This document shows, piece by piece, positions 48,278-63,200 of a DNA stretch of 64,000 nt (position 1 is the stretch's first letter; each line of letters begins with the position of its first letter). The stretch is from Allolobophora icterica (lineage: Eukaryota; Annelida; Clitellata; Crassiclitellata; Lumbricidae). The notes beneath the pieces were generated by a model. That model was not told where the DNA came from. It ran no database searches and worked only from the letters and a program-made list of their open reading frames with translations. The position numbers and the translations under genes are program-made. Location of the stretch: the NCBI GenBank assembly GCA_963556255.1, contig OY744605.1, positions 41,780,335-41,844,334 of the forward strand, given 5' to 3'.

Positions 48278-51200
48278 GTGAGTCCACTCGGTTAACGAAG
48301 AACGTTGTTTACAGGAAATTCACCTTATTTCAAAATATTGCATTTCATGGAGTAGTCTATGTTATGTGCTTGTCATTAAAACATCCACTTGAGTAATACA
48401 ATGCCAGAATGGCTTCTGTGTGGCCTGGATTCTAATCTCCAGTCTATCACAGAATTCGATGTGGTTTATGTACAGAAGCTTAGTGACCATCACGATAGAT
48501 ATAAATTATTATGTGCCTCTTTAAATTCATTATTCACAAACTTCTGGTGTGTTAGCTTAATATTCATTTACCGTGCTCATCAGTCATGACTGTATTTAAG
48601 TAATTTTTCTTGAGCTAGCTTGGTACATACACATCAACCTAAGAGTAAACAATGGTGGTGCAGAATCTTGGCAATAAATGTTTTGAGAGATGAGCACGTG
48701 TGGTCAAGGCTGGCACTGTATAAATCTGGCCTGAAGGGGATGTGAGGGACTGCTTTGCGGCAGCATCACCATGTGCTGTGAGCGCTGTCACCTGTCTTCT
48801 CTTCACTTTGTTGATGTAACTTGGCTCAGAGACTCTGAACATCCATGCCATCTGTCAGCTGTTTATGGGAATCCTGTGGTTGGTTCAACGTTTGTGAGTG
48901 GGCCTGCCACTGGTGACTGTTTGAGCTTACTGTGCATTGTTTTGCTAACTGATGTACAGTAGTTTTGTTCGTAATGACATTTAACATCACATAGGCTAGC
49001 ACAGAGAGCGCCTTTGATTTGGTTTGCACTTTGAGCAGTGCTATATAGAAGTTCAATTACATTGCATTACCTTCAAATTGAGGTGTTTAGCTGAGATCTA
49101 AGATTTAATTGCCAAACTTTTAGAAGCAATTATCCTTTGCTTCGTGCGTGCAGACCAGATCTTAAATAATAAATAATTTTATTAAACAATACATTCCAAT
49201 TTACAAATAACAAAAACCAGACACATAGATTGAAGACATGTAGACTTATTCTGCCCTATCAGGATAACAGGTTGGTGCTATGCAATTTTTTAAAGTACCA
49301 GTGTATTACACTAAGGTAAATTTTTTCCTGTTGAATCATTTTACATTACAAGCGAATGGCAATAATAATAATAATAATAGTAACGACAATTTATATGGCA
49401 CCATAACACAGCTACACCGCTACAGGGGCACCTTACAACTACTAGCGGGTGGGATAAGCAAATGTTGTTAACCATGAGTCAAGATTGTATTGTATTGTAT
49501 TGTATATGGACATTTATAAAGCGCCCCACGTGGTATAGACCATTCAGAGGCGCTTTGTGCAAGATGTATGTTGCCTTTTGAATTCTCTAACGCTACAAGT
49601 AACTGCTACTACCACTATAAGTCAGATGTTTGCTTCTGTTGTTTCAGACCGACTTTATTTTACAATTCATCCGGTAGTTTCGTGTAAATCAGCTCATGTT
49701 CATTATTTCTGCATCGACAGTGAATTTGTTTATGCAAAGTAAGTCTCTGTTTTATTCAATTCAGTTCAATATTCGTTTAATTCAGCTTAGACAAGTTGTC
49801 ACAGACAACTTAATTACACACATAGAATTCGTTATTTTGCCTAAGCTGCCTCTGGCTCCTACAGTAGAATATGTAAATGTGATTCATTTTTTTATGTGGC
49901 TAAGGCAAGCCAAGTCAATGAGGTTTGGGGGATGAGCCAGTATGTGTTTCTGTATAAGGCCCATGACATGAAGTCCCGGTCATCTTTGTCCGGCAGGATG
50001 AACCCGTGAGGTCGAGAGTGGAGGTTGTACATGTTTTGTCAGATGGCAGGGAAGAGACTATGGAGTGCATGGTGTTCATAAAAACACATAGCAGGGAACA
50101 AATGGTCATCTGCCATTCCACTCGGGGTGGTGGGTGGGAGGAAACTGCAGCGCTTCATTCCATCAGTCAGTTTTTATATCTTTCCCTTATCCCTGGTGTT
50201 CGCATAGCCCCACCATGCCGAGGAGGCATACATAAAGTGGGCAATGGTGGTGATTTTGGCAACTTCATGAAGGGAGGATGGGGAGAGGCCATGGGTGCGG
50301 AGGACCCAGAGTGCATACCGGGACGATGAGCAGGAAGAGAGTACCTTGACGATGAGCAGGAAGAGAGTACCTTGTCGATGTGAGTCGCCATGCTGAGATC
50401 AGATCTTAATGTGACCCCTCAGTATGCAGATGATGTTAACTAGCTCCACCCCTGAATGAGTAGTGGTATGGTTGATCCTCCTGTCCGATCCCTCCTCGAG
50501 ATCAATAACTTGTGCGTTTTAAGGCTAATGGCTTTGGCCCAGGCCGAGATATGCGCAAACTCCTCAGTGATGGTGTTCAGATGTGAGGAGCCCACCAGCA
50601 GATATGTGTTGTATGCATATTTCACCAGGAAATTGAAGCAATGTATTGGTTGGAGGGTGATGCACGCACCTATAACATAAGATGCTGGACTGACCACTAT
50701 ACCTCGTGATCGATCGAGTCTGTCGATCAAGTCGATCGAAACTCGGCCAAGTCGAGTCGGTCGTAAAATCTTCGACTCGATCGGCTTGCAAGTCGAGTCG
50801 ATCATATGTTTTGACAAGTCGAGTCGATCGTTGTTTCCTCGACTCGACTCGACTATGAAATATTTTCTTACTATTTTTTGGCGGCTACTTCACAAAGTGA
50901 TCCGCATGATGTGATGACGTAATGCTTTGTAAACGCACAACTACCGTGTTAACCTGATTTGAAGTTCAGTGCAAATTATGAGCCTTTTGGTGATTTCGTA
51001 TAGTGGAAGCTGTAGATACTTTTTCACAGTTTTACGGTGAAAATGGAAAGATTAAGATGCGTTAAAATACGCTAGTTTCAGGAAATTTCAGCTCTGTAGT
51101 CAGTTATAACGACGCTCTCAAAACGTTCGAATGTCTGTATGTTAGGACGGGACTGAATGCTTCGATTTGGCCAAGAGCAGTGGCTCGGAAACTGTTTAAA

Positions 51201-54200
51201 AGTTGCGTGAGCTAACCTCAGCCAAGTAGGCTACAGACCTAAGAAGGATAGAATTATACATTATATCCGATATAACCAATAAGAATATTTTGTCAATTTT
51301 TAAAATCAGTGGAAAAGTTTATTATACATGGCCTACATATTCATGAAATGAAACGCATCTATAGCACAATAAGTCAATAACTACTTTAGCAAGCATCAAA
51401 TACAAAGCGCCAGCCAAAAGTTGTGTGAGCATGCTTCTGCCTCTGCGCTACAGAGCCAAAACTTGTGTGAGCATTGGCGCCTTTGGCGCCGTGGTTCCCG
51501 GGACCATGGCCAAGAGATGGAGTCCAAGTCGACAAAGTCGACCAAGTCGATCGTTTATTTGCCAAGTCGATCGAGTCGACGAGAGGTCGACTAGTCGACA
51601 AAGTCGACCGAGTCGATCGTCAGCCGAGCCAAGTCGATCGTAGCAGTTCGACTCGATCGATCACGGGGTATACTGACCACTGACCCCTTTATGACGCTGG
51701 CGTTGATGAATCCCGCTTCCGAAGTCTTTCAATTAATTATTAATTGTTTCTTGTATAACCACAGAAGTTTAATTCAACTGTTTCTTTTGTAGTATAGAAG
51801 TTCAGCTTATTTAGTTTAAACTGAGTGAGTAATTCGTCCATTGTTTGCTTACTGTCTAGGTTTTTCTTCTATGCATGTCTTCCAGTGGATGGTAATGTAA
51901 TGTAATGTTCTGATGGTGTGATATGACTATAGTGACTGACTACGATTTACTTGAAGCGATCGTTGATTGATACCTTGTGCATTATGATAATAGTGCTGTA
52001 GAAATCATTAGATTAGATTAGTTAGATATAAATATTTAATTAAATTACAATACACTAGAAAGGGACATATATTGTTCTTCCTTGGCTTTTTATATCAGCT
52101 ACACTTGAAAAAAGGCACAAGAACATAATATATACCAGGAGAAGCTTAACTCTTATATGACTCTGTGCTACGTTTTCTTGTTTATACTGTCACCTAAGCC
52201 TAATTGGCTTATAGAGTTGTCTTATATTTCAGTTTCTTTGCGGATTTTGGTCCACTGAACCTCGCCATGTTATATCGCTATTGCACGAAAGTTAACAAGA
52301 AACTGAAGGTCAGTACATCAAAGTAATCCCTGTTTATGTAAACTGCACTTGTAATCGTAATCAAACATGTATGCGACACTGTGGTCAAACTTTTTCAGCT
52401 TATGGACCAGCAAAAACAATTGAGCTTTTTGTGAGAACTGGCAGAGTGAAATTGTGTCTTCTTTGATTGCAGTCCTCTGGACTTAAGGATCTAAGTTTGC
52501 TTGAATTGATAAAAATGTTGAGGAATAATGTTGAGTTGTGAATAATAATAAATCGTGTAGTTTTCTATTTTAGGACTTGTGTGTCAGTATCAGGTTTCTT
52601 AAGTCTAAGTGTCTTTTGTTGCATTTTACCTTGGACTTCAGCAAAAAGTGTGTACGTAATTATTTTTGCAGCTTATTTGTGCAGACCACAAAATGACCTT
52701 TTTAACCTCCCATATTATATCCTTAGGCTTCTATTTTAAGAGCTGCTGGCATAATGTATGTATACATGTGACTGCTTGACTAGTGGTTAGATGACTAGCA
52801 GTCAGAAAATTAACAATTAGATCAATTGCAATCAGATAACAGTGTAGTATTGTAGCTTCATACATTTTGTGCAATCTGTAAGAGCATTTAAAAGGAACTT
52901 CAATGTGTACTGGTAATTTATTACAAGATTTCTTAGTCAGAGAATGATATGTGTGATGATTTTGGTGGTTTGCCTTACACTAAAATTCTGTGACAATTCT
53001 TTCAACAATTCAGTGAGCTTGCGTGTCTTAAAATAGTACATTGTAGTATATTGGTCTTGTAGTTGAGACAGTAGAATTTCTTTCTCCATTGGTGATGATT
53101 AAATCATGTTGGACTGAATGGGATAATAACAGTCAACTGTAATTAAGTAAAGCAAAGTTAAGTAAAGTACAAGCTTAGTTGGTGCTTGGACGAGTGACCA
53201 TCCAGGCAATGCCAGTAAGCCTACTGAGTAAGCCAGATTACTTAGTTCTACATTCATTCAGGGTCAGCAAATGGTTTCCAACATAAGCTGGGAGGTTAAA
53301 AAAGTTATTTTGTTATTGTATTGGCTGGGGTTGTGTTTGTGCTTTGTATGTACAAAAGAGAATGATATGTGTGGACCATGCTTTTGAGAAGTTTCTGTAA
53401 AGGTGTATGAACACATATTATCCTTACACAGCAGTCAGACTGTCAGAGGTCATATTGGAAATAGACTTACTGGCATGGATGAATGTGAATTGCCTGAACT
53501 TGTTGCTTTTGCAGTGTAACCTGTAAATATATCGAAATTAGAGAAATGCAACTTATATGAAGGGTTCAGTGATTTGTTTGTGTGGTTGCAGACAATAAGT
53601 AATTTGAAAAAGATTGTGCAATACACGCAAACTGACGCTCAGAAGAGGGTCAATGCAGCCTTTCTGATCGGTGCATATAGTGTATGTACTTTCTCTTCTT
53701 AGCTAATCTAGCACTTCGTTAAATTCTTATATCATTATCCTTTTGCTTTCCAATCTGTTTAATGCAAATGCTATGCTATTCATTCTGCCTGTGAGCATTA
53801 ATAGAAGAATACTTATATAAACTCCTAGTCAAGAATCAGTTAAAATGTGACTCTGTGGTTACTGACTGAATGCTAACATGAAACTTATGTGATAAACTTC
53901 CTGTTAGAGTTATCAAGATTGAAAACATTCTCTGGTTTACATAACACTCAGAGATTTGATCCTCAGACATAGCAAATTTTTAGGCTGCATTGCTACCACT
54001 TGGATTTGTGCAAGCATTTATAATTACATATGATAGGGTTGTTAGAAATTCATTTCTAGTCAAGTTTCATGTTTATGCTTTAATCTTTAACTAATGAAAG
54101 ACATCTGTTACGCCATCTGTTCCCCCCCCCCTAGCCGACCCAGTGGCCGTGTCCTCCGACCGCATCCTCTTGTCTTTTCACTCCCTTGCAAGGACAACTG

Positions 54201-57200
54201 TAACTTTATACCTAGAGTTTTCTAACAAAATATATATTGATTACTTATATCAACTGCCTTTATACAGCTCATCTAATCCTTTTATAACTCATGCTGCAAC
54301 CAATTAGTGTATTCGAGTTGCATTCTGATGGCTTGTATTAGTAATAAACAAAAATTGATTGATTATTGATTGATTGATTATTGATTGATTGATTGATTGA
54401 TTGATTCTGCCTTCAGTGATTTCTGAGATATGTGTACAAACATTTTTACTAGGGGTCCACCGGTAAGACATTTTCCGCCGGAAACCGAATCCGAGTGTTT
54501 GGATGTATTTTTGCCGGAACCGGTAACGAACCGGTAACGAACCGGGTACCATTTGTTCCATATGCGAAGCGTCACATTTTCATGTAATAAGAAATTATCG
54601 ACATAAATTTGTGTACTTGTAATAAGTGACTAATACAATTTGAATTGTAGTCATTTCTGTGCAGTTGTGAAGTTTTCTGTGTAATTGTTTTAAGGTTCAA
54701 CATTTATAATTTTATATACGTAAGTTTATTGAATAAGTTTTTACAGAAAAAAATTTTTGTTTAAAGAAATGTTTTTTGCAACTATTTGCGTCTACAATAT
54801 TTGCCGATGTGAATACTTCCGGAAACGGGATTTCCGGCCGAACTGAGTATCCGAGCCGGTTTCCGGTGGACCCCTAATTTTTACCCTTAAGGGCTGAAAT
54901 GGACCAAACCCCAAAAATATCTGGCTAAGAACAGAACAAGGGCTAAACATGTCTGGCATGCATAATACATATAGTTTAGAGACGTGACAAGAAAAGAATT
55001 TCACATGTTACCCCTTGCACGTATTGCCTTTAAATGCATGTGGTGTTATCTGTGCATGCCATACTTGCAAAGAGACTGATAAATCTTGATCTTGCTTACT
55101 TAAGGTTATCTACCTGAAGAAGTCTCCGGAAGAAGTCCATCAGTTGCTGACGTCAAAGTCCGGTCCATCATTTCTGTGCTTCAGGTATTTTGAAAGAAGT
55201 GACCCAAGGAACCAAAGCATTGACGTAGTGACCTTGGATGGAGAGGACTGAGGATGGAGAGAGACAGATAAATGCTTTGCTATATTGTTTCTCCATTGAT
55301 CATTTATTTGAACATTCTTAAGACATTACTTTAATATAGGCAAACGATGCCTTATGTAGGCGAAATCATGACAAACATGATTGAAAATTGCTGTCACTGG
55401 GTTGTTACGACTTATGTTTCTGTCCAGATGGTTTTTGTTGAGACTTAATACAACAGGTACAATGTGACAGCCTTGTGTATCATGAAGCTGAGTGGTCCGT
55501 CTGTAGTAGGATTGACTACTACAGTGCTATTTATGTTGGCCTCCCCATGGGGCGAATTGGGCAGCTTGGGCGCGTGCTGCGTGCAGCTGCTGGGCTTGGC
55601 AGTATTCCAAAATTTGATCATGACTTGTATTATATGCATGATGTGCTCCATTGGCTGCCTATTTCCCAGCGAATTGAATTTTGGATATTAGTCTGGGTGT
55701 GGTGGTGCAGGTTAGGAAGTGCCTCTGGCTAAGTGTACTTACAGGAGTCTGTTGCCCCACTTTGGGCCTCATGGGCAATGAAAAATTTTGAGAAATAAAT
55801 ATATCTTTTCAGAGATGCCTCACTTGGAGCAAGCATGTACAATCTGACTTTGCTGGACTGCTTTCGTGGCATTAACAAGGTTTGTTTTTGCAAATTTTAG
55901 AATCTATAAATTTTGGTTTCATTGAATTCATGTACACAGTGCATACTGTAATTATAATGCCTCTTGGTCCAAGATTGTGTTTATGTGAAAAAGTGAAAAA
56001 AAGTGGGCAGTAGTTGTTATTAATGAAAATCACTGTTCTAGTGACAGCATATTTTAACTTCTGTGAAATATGTGTGTTAAATGTGATATCTGTAATGCAG
56101 TCATATATTTTCATAGCACCTCCTAATACCTTTCAGAGCTGCTCATTACTAGCCTAAATGACATGAGAATTCAACGAGAACACCAACTTCATCTGTAAAC
56201 AGCTAGTGCGTGAATAGCTGGAAAAATCATCAGTGAATGACCCTTGCACATACTCAACCAATGAATTCTCATCCACCATTTGCTGGCCAAAACTTCTATG
56301 GCAGATGGTTATAAAACTCCAAAGACTGCTTTGCGGTTGCATCAGCGCCAATGATGACATTTTTGGGGAATGGAGATCAGTAATGATGACAGTAATAATA
56401 ATCTATTTCTGTGCTTACTTCTAATTTTGAACTTTCTGCAATATGTAATAAGTATAATTATTAGAATTGTGGTATTTAGTTTTATGATGAGCTAACTGTC
56501 AGCTATTATCTTAAATATTATGTATTGTTTCCACCAGAGTTTGTCATTGAAGGTGTTTAGTTTGGGGGTCCGTAGAGTAATGGATAACACACTGGCGTGA
56601 AGAGCTAAAGGTACCAAGATCGAACCCAGTAGACCCTGTAAGGTTTATTCAGCCTTCCACTCGCTAAGTGGCAGTGGTTAAATGAATGTAGGCCATGCTT
56701 GGCGCCGTGTGGCTGCTGGTTAAAAACAGTTAAATTCAACGCCTGTAAAACTGTTATCGTGTGCTTCTACTGTATACATGTATGTAAGGCGCCCTGTGTG
56801 GCTGCCGTTTCTGCTATATGTATGTTCATTGTACAGCGCAGTGCGTTTGCAGGCGCTTAATTAAAGAACAAATTATTATTATTATTAGTAACTGAATTTG
56901 ATTGTAAAATTAACATATGTAATTTATTTTCAGGCATTGGCTTTTGGCTTTTTCAATTTTGAGACATTCAATGTGGATGAATATGAACACTATGAGGTGA
57001 ATGGACATGCCTTGAGCTTCCTGTGCTTTTCTGCTTTTCTTCGACTTTTGAGACCATAGGCCTACTTCCTACAGAGGCTTGTAAAACTAATGTGCTACCT
57101 TTTATAATGATTTCCTTGCTACACCAGGTGGCCTGCAATTCCATGGATGGTAATATTCAAGTACTAAATAGGAATGCACTGCTTACCTTCACTGAACTGC

Positions 57201-60200
57201 CTGCATTTCATCTACAGTGCTAGGCCAATGTCATTTTCTTACTACTGCTTCTGGTAGTTTTTCTTTTGCCACAGATGAGAAGAACATGTCTTGTTTTGTA
57301 AATGTGTGTAACTTGATGAAGAGTTTATCTGGTATATATAGTACACAGATGCTGGCATTACAGTTCATTTGAAATTGAGTTAAATAATTAATAAACCAGG
57401 CTTTGAAACTTTACAATTTGTTAAAATTTTTATGTAAGGTTTGTGAAGGTACCAGTTGAACTTCCCAATTCTGTACTCTGGATGAAGGAGGAGGGTGACG
57501 GTAATAATTTCGTTATGACACAGTGTCGTTAAGCAGAAACTTTATCAGTACCTGATTCTGATTTTTTGGGAATTATTTTGTAAAATCTTGTAAAAGTTGT
57601 TAAAATAGTGCCTTTATTGTACAATTAGACTTCAAGTTCTAATGTTTTTATTTCGTGTGCTCAAACATATTTGTATATACAGTATGGTAGTGCTGTTGAA
57701 GCTTTGCTGATTTCTGCACGAGAGAAATTGAGTTTGATTCCTGACTGCATGGGTCGGCCTTCATGGCGAGCCTTAGCTAATAGTCTGCACAGGTCTGTCA
57801 GCTGTACCTCTGGAGGAGGGTGGGTGTGAAATTGGGGCATGTTGCAGGACAGTCATTTGATACTTCCGGTATTAGACACAGGTACTATATAGAAGCTTAT
57901 AAACAAAGCAATCATTTGTTCTATGGTAAAGTGAATATGCATTGTTTCTCATTTGTGTACAGTTTGAATCTAGTTGAAACATGAACTGGAAATTCGAATT
58001 GAAACCCAGTATCAATGATCACTGCTTGCAACATCTGAATAAAACAGCATGCATGAAATTGCCTTGATGTACCATGTCGTATCCTATCTCACTTGATGCC
58101 TTAGAAACTGTAGTGTATGTCGTGTTCCCATAAGTCAAACGCAGTACCTTACATTCTTTGAAGTTTGCAATCACTAGTTATATTTTGTGAAATTTGTAAA
58201 CCCTCCTATAAAAAAACTGACTGTTTCAATGCAATCTCTTGTAGAAAGTTGAAAATGGTGACCTGAACTGGATTGTGCCTGATAAATTTCTTGCCTTTGC
58301 CGGGCCACACTCGAAAGCCAAGATTGCAAACGGTATTCCACAATTTGTTTGCAGACTTGGTTCTGTTAGCTAACATCCTTGTGGAGAAATTGCAGCTGTG
58401 TAACCATGATTTTAGCTCCCCCAATTGGCCATTGTTGTGTCGATAGATTTGCAAGTTCTTGATACACTTGCTACAAAATTATACCTTGACAACAGTTGGC
58501 ATTATAAATTGTGTTGATCATGTTAGGCACTGCTGGTCACTATTGGCACATTAGCGGTGCATTGTTGTATTGGTATCTATACGATAGGTTAATAAAATGA
58601 TGATGAATGCACTAACAATTTAATGACTCTTCAGATGTTTCCAAGACGGACAAATTTCTTGTTAAATTGCATTTCATAAACTTCAGTTATTTTTATATTT
58701 GGACCCAAAGTTTGACTGGTTCTGTGTTGTTCAGTTAGTAAATTTGTAATTTTTGTATGTAGAACCAGCACCTAATGATAATGGATGTACCGGTATTGGT
58801 CGTTAAGTTGATGACAATGTCTCTGTCATTAATCTTATGCAATAATACTCTTGCAGGATGTATTTATCAATACTCATTTTTCATTTAATTGTTATTTGGA
58901 ACCATCCAGAGAAAAAACAAGGATACAACTATACATAACGGAATAGTATGTTCTGGGTTACACTGGAAACCCTAAAGGGGTCGTAGGCCCCGCTAGATAG
59001 GGCCACCTTAGTAGTAGATTAAACAGAGAAATGCTCGCATGATATAGTGTTGCACAGTGCTCGAAATGGAAAATTTTACGAAACGGAACGCTAGTCAAAG
59101 ATATGGGAGCATTCACGTTAATTTCATAGTATTTTCCACAATAATTCGTTTGACGAACCGGAACGGAACGCTGACGAACCGGAACGGCGTTCCGGTGCGT
59201 TCCGGTCCATTTCGAGCACTGGTGTTGCATTTTTAAAGTATTGGACCTCTCAGACTTCTTGTATTATGTTGAGGACTTGCCTGTCCAGGCTGCCTAGACA
59301 ATAACTGTCTAAGGCTTACACCAGTGCACACTTTACTGTTGTTTAAAGCATCACAACTTATGACACTATAAATATATATTACTTCTACAATAATTCGTAT
59401 GGAGATTTGTATAGGAACCATTCCAGACATCTATTAGGAATTGACTTAGAATTGTTTACAGTACATGTCCTCTGCCATCTTCATGTTGTTTAGTGGATGT
59501 GGTTAAATTTTATTATTCTTTTAAATATAAGCATGAATATATATAAAACCTCTTGCTGACCTTTCAAAATCAGTCAATCACCTGCTCTCTATATATTTTT
59601 CCTTTAGACTTTTGGTGGATGACTGATGACATGATTAAAACTACATGAGGACATAAATGAAGAACAAAATCAATACATAGAGTTTGCTCCAATTGCAAAC
59701 ATCCTCAGGCTCTTTGCTGCTTTTGTTCTTATGTCACCTGAAATAGTAAATGACCAAGCCAGATGGTCATACTGGCTCATGGTTTACCAGCCCAGAAATA
59801 AATGACCAAGCCAGAGTAATCAGTTTAGCTGTGAAAATTATACTTTTCTTCAGGTTACCCACTCCATTCTCCTGAAACATATGTTCCATACTTCCAGCAG
59901 CGAAATGTCTCCACTGTCATACGCCTGAACAAGAAGATGTACAGCGGCGATCGTTTCCGTCAGGCAGGCTTTGACCACTTTGATCTGTTCTTCACCGATG
60001 GCAGTACACCGAACAATTCAATCCTTCAGCGGTTTTTGGAAATCTGTGAAAGCGCTAAGGGTGTCATTGCTGTTCACTGCAAAGGTATATGCTCACTTCA
60101 ACAGGTGATGATTCGTGCTAATCAAATTAATTATTCGTGTTAAAGTCTGTTTAGTGTTTATGATAACATGATGTCTTATTGCTGTTAAATAAATTTATTC

Positions 60201-63200
60201 CTTGTTATTCTATTATTCTTGACCACATTTAAAACTATGACTTACAGAGTCTATTCTTGCGTTTTATTATATCCTAGTTCTTTCTCAGTACTGTACACTT
60301 CTAATGGATAGAGATAAATTATTGATTTTCTTATGTATTTGGCATTTGTCACATGCTAATTGCTTGCAAATAAAATAATTAATTAATTACTTTTCTGTTT
60401 CCTTAAGTGTCTTTGCATCAGTTGTATGTCATTCGTACTTCATTACAGTTTTTTGACTTACTGTTGAGGTTGTTTTGATCTTGTTGTTTTTCTTATGTTA
60501 GTTCTGTTGAGCTTGAAATTTGCATGTTTGTACACGTCTGAACTATCATTTAGCTCCTCATATGAAACTCTCAATGGTGCGTATGTCTTTCTAACTACTG
60601 TCATTCCTTCTGTGCTGGGTGCTATAGTTGTGTATTTGGTCTTTTTTCTTTTCTATAATGTTTATTATTTTATGCTCCAGTTTCTTCTAACCTATTTTCT
60701 ATGCTGTAGCTGATGCAGTGAGATGCATTTGTTTTGATGAGTAGCTGGACTGGGACGAACAGGTACGCTGATTGGCTGCTACCTGATGAAGCATTACAAG
60801 TTCTCTGCTGCTGAAGCCATTTCTTGGATTCGGATAGCCAGGCCCGGATCCGTCATTGGACAACAGCAGAATTATCTTGAAGAGTTAGTCACTTAGGAGT
60901 TACATAGTCTGTGAAATGATGATGTTGATAAAGTTGGAAATTTTATCCAATGTCCGCTGTTGTCTGTTGTCAAAATCATAATTAAATAGTTAATGTAAAG
61001 TAAATATAAAAGTAGCAGACTTTGTTAGATGTATTTGATCATCTTTTAAGTTATGCCATGGTTTTTGCTGTTAAGCTGTAAGTGACATCCATTAGACACA
61101 GAGCTCTTACTTTGGTGTAATGGTGCAAAATAAAATGAATGTGCTTTTGTTAGATAATTGGTTTTAATGTAAAGTTTCCTGGTTTCAGGAAGCAACCTGT
61201 CCTGTGGGGAAAGAGCAACATATCTTGCACAAATACCGACAAAAGAACAGATTTCCAGCGAATGGTTTCTGCGGTGGATGGGATGAGAATAGAAGACCAG
61301 AAAGAAATGACAACTCTGATCAACAACAACTCTATGGACTGCCTCAGCCTGGAGATAGATTCTGTAAGGAGTTCGTTAATAGCTGTAGTTAGTCTGTAGT
61401 TGGTTTTCATCGGTCTTTAGGTCAACCAGTTCGTCAACAGATGGATGGATAGTCCTGTAATCAGTCATAGAATATAGTGTAGTAATAAGTAAGTCAAAAG
61501 TAGTATGTATTAGTAGGTGAAAAGTAATATCAGTAAGTCAAAAGTGGCCACAGAAGTAATTTGTAGTTAAAAAATTTATTAATTTGATGAACAGGTCTGT
61601 CAATTGAGCACTGAATTGGTGAAATACTTTGTTGATCAACTCAGTTATTTGATTCAGTGTTGTCAATTTCTCTGTGTGTGTGTGTGTGTCTGCTGCAGAC
61701 TTTTGAACCAGAAACGAATGGACTAACCCAGGGCGATCACTTGAACAGGGTCAAAAGCCGTCGGAGTAAACACAGCCATCGTAGCATCACCTTGTAAGCT
61801 CTTGTTTATGCTGGCCTTTCAAACAAACTGAGCTCTTCGTTATGTATGTTATGGCGTCAGTACATGTATTGCTTAATGCTAAAGATGGGCCTAAGTTCAG
61901 GGCAGGAAATGCAACCAGTACTGAACTAAGTGCTGACTAGCATATTATTAGAAATCTAGCGAAAAACGAAAACTTCAAACTTAACAGAAGTTTAGTGTTT
62001 ATGTCTTTACTGGAGAATGAGTTATTGTAAGACATGATTGAGCATTTATTAAGTTCAGTTTTTAGACGTCTGTCTGAATATTCAGCTGAAGCACAAACAT
62101 GATGGTCAGTAGTAAACAAAGGAAGCAATAGCTTTGGTCACTTGAATTTGGACTTATTTGGGTCTCTATGCCACCAAAAGCTGATCGAGAAAGATGACAA
62201 TCCGGCCATGGCTGCCCTATTTAAGTTTGGGGGACAGAAATATATGAGAAATATAAAATTATGAGCATGTATGATACTGCTGTTACTGTAAATTGAAAAA
62301 TGCACAAAAGTGGGAAAAAGGAAAGGCAGAACAAAGTTATGATATCGTTCCGAAATAGGGAGATGACTAAAAGGGTCGTAAGAAATTATAAATTTTGCTT
62401 TACTGACATTGCATTATAGGAGGCGTGAAGATGTAAAGGCAAACAGCCGACTACGTGCAGAGACACTGGAAATGGGTTCAGCCATTGATTCAACCATTTG
62501 TGCTGCATCTACAACCAAGGCATCCAGTGCCGTTGAGGGAAGTCCAGTCAAGAAAAGAAACTTGTCTTCACAATCAGTGTCTAAAGCCCAGACATCTGGC
62601 AAACGGTATTGCTTTATAATTACACTGGACACATTTTTTTTTAATTTTTGGGCTTCTGAAGAAACTTCAGCTGTTTTCTATATAGAATTTCACACGCTGA
62701 ATTCATGTTGTTCTCAGAATTTTTGTATCACATAAGGTTTTTAAGAAAAATGCTATGGAAGATTTTAATAGAAATGCCAAAATATGTAGTTAGTGCATAC
62801 ATTTATAATGCACTTTGAATTTAATTTTTGGACACCCTAAAACCGAACTGTTGCTGATTTTCATTTGTATTCGATGTCAGGAGCTTCCCTTATCAATGTC
62901 CAAAAGTAATCAGCCAGCAAAATAGTGTTCCACACACCCTGGTATCATTTCTCCATTGTGGCAATATCCTGAAGAAATCATTTGCCATGTTCATCACTGA
63001 CATCGCCAAGAGTTGCTGAGAACAAATCCAGATGGGAATGCAAGAAATGTACATTAGCACTGAAACACTAGCAATTGATTTACAATAATCAATGGAAACT
63101 ATTATGACAAACTTTAAACAATTTCACAAAAACTCCACGTGGTACAGAAATTTTGTGTTTATTTCTGCAATCAGCGACTGGAGTAGCTGCTAGAATCACC

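Noticed and set aside
49557..49742. Independent ORF starting at 49557
   Set aside because: Its C-terminal part is CDC14 exon 2; upstream residues are intronic read-through.
62409..62735. Independent 108-codon ORF
   Set aside because: It is CDC14 exon 13 with intron read-through at both ends.
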